Assembly (NCBI GenBank): GCA_023256455.1 | Contig: JAGDXN010000080.1 | Location: 29,826-47,528 of the forward strand | Source of the DNA: Cuniculiplasma sp. | GTDB taxonomy: Archaea > Thermoplasmatota > Thermoplasmata > Thermoplasmatales > Thermoplasmataceae | Reading direction: 5' to 3' | DNA length: 17,703 nt | In this document: piece by piece, positions 14,301-17,703 of the stretch | Layout of the letters: each line of letters starts with the position of its first letter | Position numbering within the stretch: the stretch's first letter is position 1 | Program-made: the position numbers and the translations under genes | The notes under the pieces: generated by a model | The model's input: the letters and a program-made list of their open reading frames with translations, nothing else | Database searches by the model: none | Told to the model about the DNA's origin: nothing

Positions 14301-14420
14301 ATGTGCTCTGATTGCTTTGAGGATAAATGCAGTTGCGATAAATGCTATTATTACAGGCACAATCCGGCATGTCCGGAATGTGGACATAGCATATTTCTGG
14401 ACTGTTGCCAGGGATTTTAA
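14301..14420 (+). CDS. 39-aa cysteine-rich zinc-ribbon-like protein
   Basis: ATG 14301 to TAA 14418-14420 encodes 39 residues, nine of them Cys (2, 5, 10, 12, 15, 24, 27, 35, 36), plus His20 and His29. It opens with M-C-S-D-C, continues with C-S-C-D-K-C, then C-P-E-C-G-H and ends D-C-C-Q-G-F. The C-x-x-C pairs are typical of a zinc ribbon or metal-binding knuckle, and so dense a pattern is unlikely in a chance frame. A TATA-like box sits at leaderless spacing. The longer plus-frame ORF (14263-14460) and the minus ORF over the same DNA are shadows. The divergent neighbour may be a metal transporter, which suggests a metal-buffering, sensing or chaperone role. The family is not recognised. Confidence 0.7.
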   Translation: MCSDCFEDKCSCDKCYYYRHNPACPECGHSIFLDCCQGF

Positions 14421-14509
14421 CAACGGAGGATTTAAAAAACACAGGCACATTGAATTATGAATCTAAAATTTCATGAAAAAGATTAAAGTTTGTAAGTGAT
14501 CTATGCGCA

Positions 14510-15529
14510 TTGGTTGATCTAAGAACTATTGTAAGCAGCTTTAAGAAAATCCTGAGGCAAAACATTGGAAGGACGGTTTTTCTCGCCATGGCAGTTGTTG
14601 CTTACAGCGTACTTTCAGAATATTTAATAGAAAATCCAGTTAGATCTTCGGGAATACATTCCCTCTTTGAGTCCCTGTGGTGGACAATGCAAACCATAAC
14701 AACTGTTGGTTATGGTGATGTTACAATCGTGGGGTTTTATGGAAAGCTTAACGCAATGATCATAATGGTAATTGGAATCGGCACATTCAGTCTGCTTCTG
14801 GTCACTGTTGCAGCTGAAATCGTAGATGCAAAGTTGTTGAAAAGGTTCGGGAGGTTGAAAACAAAAATGGAGAGTCATGCAATTATTTGTAATTATACTG
14901 ATAAGCAGTCTACCATAATTAAGAGAATGCTGGAAGAGAGGTTTCCCATATTGATTCTCGGCAACGAAGATTCCAGTGAACTGAAGGATAAGGGGGAATT
15001 TATAAAGGGAAATCCATTAAATGTAAATGATCTAAAGATGGCCGGAATAGAAAAGGCATCATCCATGATCATTTTCCCAAATGAAAAATTTGGTTCTGAG
15101 GACTCTCTGGCCCTGGATGCCGAGAGCATCCTTATACTCCTCACTGCAAGGAAGTTAAATAAAGATATGAAAATAACGGTGGAACTTTTAAATGAAAGCA
15201 GCAGAATACATGCAATAGAAGGTGGAGCTGATAATGTAATCGTCAGAGGCAATATGAGTTCATCTGCCATAATAACCGCAATAACAAAGCCGGAGGCCGC
15301 AATATTTCTAAATCAGGTGGTAATCGGAGCTGGAGAATACGAGATTTCCCAGGGGACATTTAAGGACATGAAGGGAAAAACTGTGGAGCAGGTATTCAGG
15401 AGCATTTCAGAAAAGGGCAGCATACCATTGACTGTATATAAAGACAGAAAATTCCAGAGCCCCTATGAAATAAAAGACAGTTATAATAATGAAATCATAA
15501 TCTATCTGAAAAGAAACCAGCAACAATGA
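14510..15529 (+). CDS. RCK-gated potassium channel (MthK/TvoK-like)
   Basis: The product has 339 residues from TTG 14510, with GATTAAAG at 14481-14488 near -26. TM1 lies at about 21-41, a pore helix with the K+ selectivity filter T-V-G-Y-G-D at 65-70, and TM2 at about 78-104 with a glycine (Gly89 or Gly91) as likely gating hinge. A TrkA-N/RCK domain runs from about 122 to 250 and an RCK-C domain from about 275 to 335. Four subunits form the pore, and RCK ligands such as Ca2+ or nucleotides control opening. The first RCK strand reads H-A-I-I-C-N-Y-T-D-K: the usual glycine loop after I-I-C is missing, so classic dinucleotide binding is unlikely. It should help set the inverted membrane potential of an acidophile, which is inference. 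Confidence 0.9.
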   Translation: MVDLRTIVSSFKKILRQNIGRTVFLAMAVVAYSVLSEYLIENPVRSSGIHSLFESLWWTMQTITTVGYGDVTIVGFYGKLNAMIIMVIGIGTFSLLLVTVAAEIVDAKLLKRFGRLKTKMESHAIICNYTDKQSTIIKRMLEERFPILILGNEDSSELKDKGEFIKGNPLNVNDLKMAGIEKASSMIIFPNEKFGSEDSLALDAESILILLTARKLNKDMKITVELLNESSRIHAIEGGADNVIVRGNMSSSAIITAITKPEAAIFLNQVVIGAGEYEISQGTFKDMKGKTVEQVFRSISEKGSIPLTVYKDRKFQSPYEIKDSYNNEIIIYLKRNQQQ

Positions 15530-15566
15530 CAAATTAGATATGCTTTGCTTAATTTCAGTAATGAAA

Positions 15567-15651
15567 GCAGAGGTTGTCGAGATTGGTCAAAGGCGCCAGA
15601 TTGAGGGTCTGGTTCCGTAGGGATACGAGGGTTCAAATCCCTCCCTCTGCA
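15567..15651 (+). tRNA. tRNA-Leu (anticodon GAG)
   Basis: The 85-nt class II tRNA folds fully by eye. The acceptor stem is GCAGAGG (15567-15573) with CCTCTGC (15644-15650) and discriminator A at 15651. The anticodon stem is CCAGA/TCTGG around TTGAGGG, with anticodon GAG at 15603-15605. A 14-nt variable arm follows (15613-15626). The T arm is GAGGG-TTCAAAT-CCCTC. There is no intron and no encoded CCA, as usual in archaea. It reads CUC and CUU leucine codons. An AT-rich box near 15533-15543 may be its promoter. Confidence 0.95.
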
Positions 15652-15654
15652 TCG

Positions 15655-15670
15655 CAGAGAATCTGTTTTT
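15655..15670 (+). terminator. Short hairpin plus T5 after tRNA-Leu
   Basis: CAGA-GAA-TCTG is followed directly by TTTTT (15666-15670), starting four nt past the tRNA. T tracts end archaeal transcription, and the small stem may be incidental. Confidence 0.45.
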
Positions 15671-15776
15671 ATCACTGTCTTTTAAATCACTCCTATGTTG
15701 ATGTAACTTATTAATAAGGAAAAATGAGCCATTTCAAAGTTTATGCATTGTAAATCAGGAAGTACTGCCTTGCAAA

Positions 15777-15789
15777 TATTTATTTTATA
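15777..15789 (+). promoter_or_regulatory. TATA-like box of the 50-aa coiled-coil gene
   Basis: ATTTATTTTATAC is centred 24 nt before ATG 15807. It marks independent transcription of the small gene after the tRNA. Confidence 0.5.
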
Positions 15790-15806
15790 CCTTAAAATAC
15801 GTACAT

Positions 15807-15959
15807 ATGGGACTCAGTAAGAGAGATCTTACCCGAAAGAAGAAAAGTATTGAGGGAAAGATAGAGGAAGTGGAAGCAAAGATAAAGAAAAACCCTATGA
15901 ATAAGCAGCTTCAGGAAGAACTCGCGGAATTAAAGAAAAAGCTGGATAAGGTAGAATAA
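15807..15959 (+). CDS. Small basic coiled-coil protein, 50 aa, function unknown
   Basis: ATG 15807 to TAA 15957-15959 encodes 50 residues: M-G-L-S-K-R-D-L-T-R-K-K-K, then two charged helices with Ile/Val/Leu at heptad positions, broken at K-N-P-M-N. It ends in a K-K-K-L-D-K-V-E tail. The pattern suggests a helical hairpin or short coiled coil, with a basic start that could contact nucleic acid. A TATA-like box lies 24 nt upstream. It precedes the triple-repeat protein by about 55 nt. The family is unknown. It resembles the 55-aa minus-strand gene at 6089-6256 in size and composition, but I see no clear sequence match. Confidence 0.65.
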   Translation: MGLSKRDLTRKKKSIEGKIEEVEAKIKKNPMNKQLQEELAELKKKLDKVE

Positions 15960-16015
15960 GTTTTAGGTTACAGATAAGGGCGGTAACATTATTATTCATG
16001 AAGGGATGTTTAAAA

Positions 16016-16570
16016 ATGCCTTCAGGAAAACTTACCAGAAGCCAAAAAAATTTTATTGAAAAGTTAAGTGAAAACTCTCCAAAAAGGATGGAGGAAGTCC
16101 AGCATTTTCTTGTGGAGAAGGGTGCAGGTTCACTGGATGAACTTTCGGTTCCTGATGCATCGGCCTTGATTGAAAAGTTAAAATCACAGTCAGAGCCATC
16201 AGGAATTAAAAAATCCCCAAACGCGACAAAAAAACAGATATCCTTTGTGAAAAACCTTCAAACAGGACAGGAAAGGCTGGAATTTACAGAAAAGTTTCTG
16301 AAGGAACACGGCCTTGGATCACTGGATGAATTATCAATGGCAGACGCATCAAGCTTAATCGAAAGCCTGAAAAATATTAGGTCAGAAGAAGGTGGTGATT
16401 ATAAGGAAAAGCCTGCTACACCAAAGCAGTTGGACTTTATTGATAAACTTCAGGCAACGGACAGGGAAAAAAAGGTGGTTCAGGATTTCCTTGCGAAAAT
16501 GAAGAAAAAATCCCTGGATGACCTCACCTCAAGGGAGGCCAGCAATCTCATTGAAAGATTGAAATCATAG
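16016..16570 (+). CDS. Protein of three tandem ~50-residue modules (DUF3072-like repeats)
   Basis: The product has 184 residues from ATG 16016, preferred over ATG 15998 because ATTATTATT (about 15988-15996) sits at the right distance for a leaderless start. It has three homologous modules at about 7-57, 71-119 and 135-184. Each starts T-x-x-Q-x-x-F-[IV]-x-[KN]-L, continues with a charged helix, and ends S-L-D-[ED]-L-[ST]-x-x-[DE]-A-S-x-L-I-E-x-L-K. The C-terminal Q...EAS-x-LI-x-LK pattern resembles the single module I know as DUF3072 and similar tail domains of bacterial and archaeal nucleic-acid proteins. Short, polar, Ser/Pro/Lys-rich linkers join the modules. There is no membrane segment or catalytic motif. 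A scaffold or nucleic-acid-binding role is possible but unproven. Confidence 0.7.
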   Translation: MPSGKLTRSQKNFIEKLSENSPKRMEEVQHFLVEKGAGSLDELSVPDASALIEKLKSQSEPSGIKKSPNATKKQISFVKNLQTGQERLEFTEKFLKEHGLGSLDELSMADASSLIESLKNIRSEEGGDYKEKPATPKQLDFIDKLQATDREKKVVQDFLAKMKKKSLDDLTSREASNLIERLKS

Positions 16571-16590
16571 AAAAAATCCGGCATAAAGGT

Positions 16591-16600
16591 AATTAATTTA
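16591..16600 (+). promoter_or_regulatory. TATA-like box of the methyltransferase gene
   Basis: AATTAATTTA lies 17-26 nt upstream of ATG 16617, with its centre about 22 nt away. It is the probable core promoter of a leaderless mRNA. Confidence 0.4.
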
Positions 16601-16616
16601 ATAATATTATTAAGAT

Positions 16617-17213
16617 ATGTCACAAAATTTTTATGCAGAAGGAGAGGAGAAGTTCGGCTTCCTTACCTCTAGAGGCTATGCAGTTTCAAGAATTGTACCA
16701 ACCATGAGGAAATTTTATAAATTCGTTCTGAACGATATAAAAAATTTTAATTATGAAACCGTTGTGGACATAGGTTCAGGAGATGGGTATATATTATCAA
16801 GAATAGCAAGATTGGAAAAAGGTTCAAAATTTATAGGGATCGATCCGTCACCCCACATGGTTTATGTTGCATCAAAAAAATGGAAGAGAATGGGGAATGG
16901 AAAAATCCAGTTCATCCAGGGGTCAAGCAGGAATATACCTGATGATATAAGGGCAGATCTCATATATTCATCACTTTCCTTCCACCACTGGAAGGACAGG
17001 GAAAAAGCAATTCCATATATTATGAGTCATCTTAACGAAGGGGGCGTTTTCAATATTTACGAGGTGGAATACAGGGGAGAACTCAGCAGACGTTTTGTTA
17101 AATCCCACACAATGAAGAGGGAAACCTTTGAAAAGCTGGGAAAGGAAAACAATCTTGATATTGAAATATTTGAAAATATGGGATTTCTTAGATGTTCCTT
17201 TAAAAAGCAGTAA
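16617..17213 (+). CDS. Class I SAM-dependent methyltransferase
   Basis: The 198-residue product has a Rossmann-type methyltransferase fold. Motif I is V-V-D-I-G-S-G-D-G-Y (49-58). The acidic loop of motif II is F-I-G-I-D-P-S (72-78), where Asp76 should bind the SAM ribose. The stretch D-L-I-Y-S-S-L-S-F-H-H-W is motif IV, of the type seen in UbiE/Met-11 (Methyltransf_11) enzymes acting on small molecules. The N-terminus (M-S-Q-N-F-Y-A-E-G-E) may close over the substrate. The acceptor is unknown; lipid, quinone or arsenic-type substrates are all possible in this class. It starts 46 nt after the triple-repeat gene with its own TATA-like box and converges on the rhodanese gene. Confidence 0.85.
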   Translation: MSQNFYAEGEEKFGFLTSRGYAVSRIVPTMRKFYKFVLNDIKNFNYETVVDIGSGDGYILSRIARLEKGSKFIGIDPSPHMVYVASKKWKRMGNGKIQFIQGSSRNIPDDIRADLIYSSLSFHHWKDREKAIPYIMSHLNEGGVFNIYEVEYRGELSRRFVKSHTMKRETFEKLGKENNLDIEIFENMGFLRCSFKKQ

Positions 17214-17215
17214 CT

Positions 17216-17584
17216 TTACTTTCCATGCGTTTCAATATCCTTTTTCGCATCTTTCCATGCGCCCATTCCCCCAGAAAGGTGGGAAATATTATCATATCCC
17301 CTCCTCTTAAGGATCCATGCAGCTTTTCTGCTTCTGTGGCCAGTGGCACAAACAAAAAGGTAGTTTTCATCAGGCTTCATTTCATTAAGCCTCTTCTTCA
17401 GTTTTGATAAAGGTATATGCTCAACGTTGGGTATGTGGCCATTTTTAAATTCAACATCCGTTCTAACATCAATGACCCTTGCCTTATTTTCTTTAACAAC
17501 CCTCTCCACATCGTCCGGATTTAAATTTTTTAAACCTGGTGGCTCCTTGAAATAGTCCATTATTCCCATAGTCTTAAAATCCAT
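17216..17584 (-). CDS. Rhodanese-like sulfurtransferase, single domain
   Basis: This 122-residue single rhodanese domain has the persulfide loop C-A-T-G-H-R-S at 79-85 (Cys79), the C-x-x-G-x-R-S type of thiosulfate or persulfide sulfurtransferases such as GlpE and PspE. V-I-D-V-R (37-41) and G-H-I-P-N (49-53) are the other family motifs. It transfers sulfane sulfur from thiosulfate, glutathione-like thiols or persulfides to an acceptor, cyanide in the test tube. The start may be ATG 17584, or ATG 17569 if AAAAATTTAAA (17592-17602, minus strand) is the TATA box, since that gives a TSS near 17572. It is convergent with the methyltransferase (2 nt between stop codons) and lies just after an unidentified minus-strand gene, so it could be in an operon with it. 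Confidence 0.88.
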   Translation of the reverse strand: MDFKTMGIMDYFKEPPGLKNLNPDDVERVVKENKARVIDVRTDVEFKNGHIPNVEHIPLSKLKKRLNEMKPDENYLFVCATGHRSRKAAWILKRRGYDNISHLSGGMGAWKDAKKDIETHGK

Positions 17585-17609
17585 ATCAGAGTTTAAATTT
17601 TTTGCCGGA

Positions 17610-17703
17610 TTATTTTATGAGATTCCTTCTAATTCCATATCTTATGCAGTCCATATATCTGTCGTGGTGATCCGATGCCTTGAGGCAGATGTAATCCACA
17701 ATG
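17610..17703 (-). CDS. 3' end of an unidentified minus-strand gene
   Basis: A minus-strand frame is open from the window edge to TAA at 17610-17612, giving 30 complete C-terminal residues ending R-Y-G-I-R-R-N-L-I-K. The fragment is compositionally protein-like, with D-H-H-D, two Cys and a basic tail, but I do not recognise the family. It ends 25 nt before the rhodanese ATG on the same strand. Confidence 0.45.
   Translation of the reverse strand, partial: IVDYICLKASDHHDRYMDCIRYGIRRNLIK

Noticed and set aside
14263..14460. 65-codon plus ORF and the 64-codon minus ORF at 14256-14450
   Set aside because: Both overlap the nine-cysteine frame, which has CxxC motifs and correct TATA spacing. These two show no domain pattern.
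1..17703. CRISPR array, integrase, toxin-antitoxin or defence genes
   Set aside because: No spaced direct repeats, no recombinase, nuclease or toxin motifs were found in any frame examined.

Overview
The window looks like a chromosomal segment of a moderately AT-rich archaeon, most likely an acidophile of the Thermoplasmatales (Thermoplasma, Ferroplasma, Picrophilus and relatives). The signs are an archaeal type IA topoisomerase, a class II (B12-dependent) ribonucleotide reductase, a gluconate/galactonate dehydratase of the non-phosphorylative Entner-Doudoroff type, a GH12 cellulase behind an N-terminal membrane anchor and an N/S/T-rich linker, and an MthK-type potassium channel. Most transcription units have a TATA-like box centred about 25-29 nt before the start codon, so their mRNAs should be leaderless. 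Clear Shine-Dalgarno motifs occur mainly before genes inside operons. The species call is inference; no 16S or other marker is present.

Left part (1-6260). A truncated topA runs leftward. Divergent from it are a sugar-acid dehydratase and, overlapping its 3' end, a KaiC-like ATPase with a degenerate P-loop. Next come glyA (SHMT) and a pdxT-gcvT pair with a 4-nt overlap. The three genes make a coherent PLP/glycine/folate one-carbon group. gcvT is bracketed almost exactly by two inverted 34-nt imperfect repeats built on a G5-A-G6 block, and it is locally very AT-rich. A 55-aa coiled-coil gene faces it on the minus strand.

Middle (6260-11950). An AT-rich regulatory gap leads into nrdJ, whose stop overlaps the start of an unknown 105-aa gene. 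A Gfo/Idh/MocA oxidoreductase converges on this pair. An MFS permease lies divergent from the oxidoreductase. About 440 bp of AT-rich sequence follows with no convincing gene.

Right part (11950-17703). Here lie the anchored GH12 glucanase, a tandem-hairpin intergenic segment, an Sm-like-domain protein with three membrane helices, and a convergent ExxE-motif membrane protein of possible metal-transport type. A divergent 39-aa, 9-cysteine zinc-ribbon-like protein not listed among the longer ORFs, an RCK-gated K+ channel and tRNA-Leu(GAG) come next. They are followed by a 50-aa coiled-coil protein, a protein made of three tandem copies of a ~50-residue module, a SAM methyltransferase, a rhodanese, and the tail of an unidentified minus-strand gene.

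No insertion sequence, CRISPR array or complete mobile element is visible. The main candidates for something undescribed are the inverted-repeat gcvT cassette, the cluster of small and membrane proteins at 13.0-14.5 kb, and the three-module protein at 16.0 kb.
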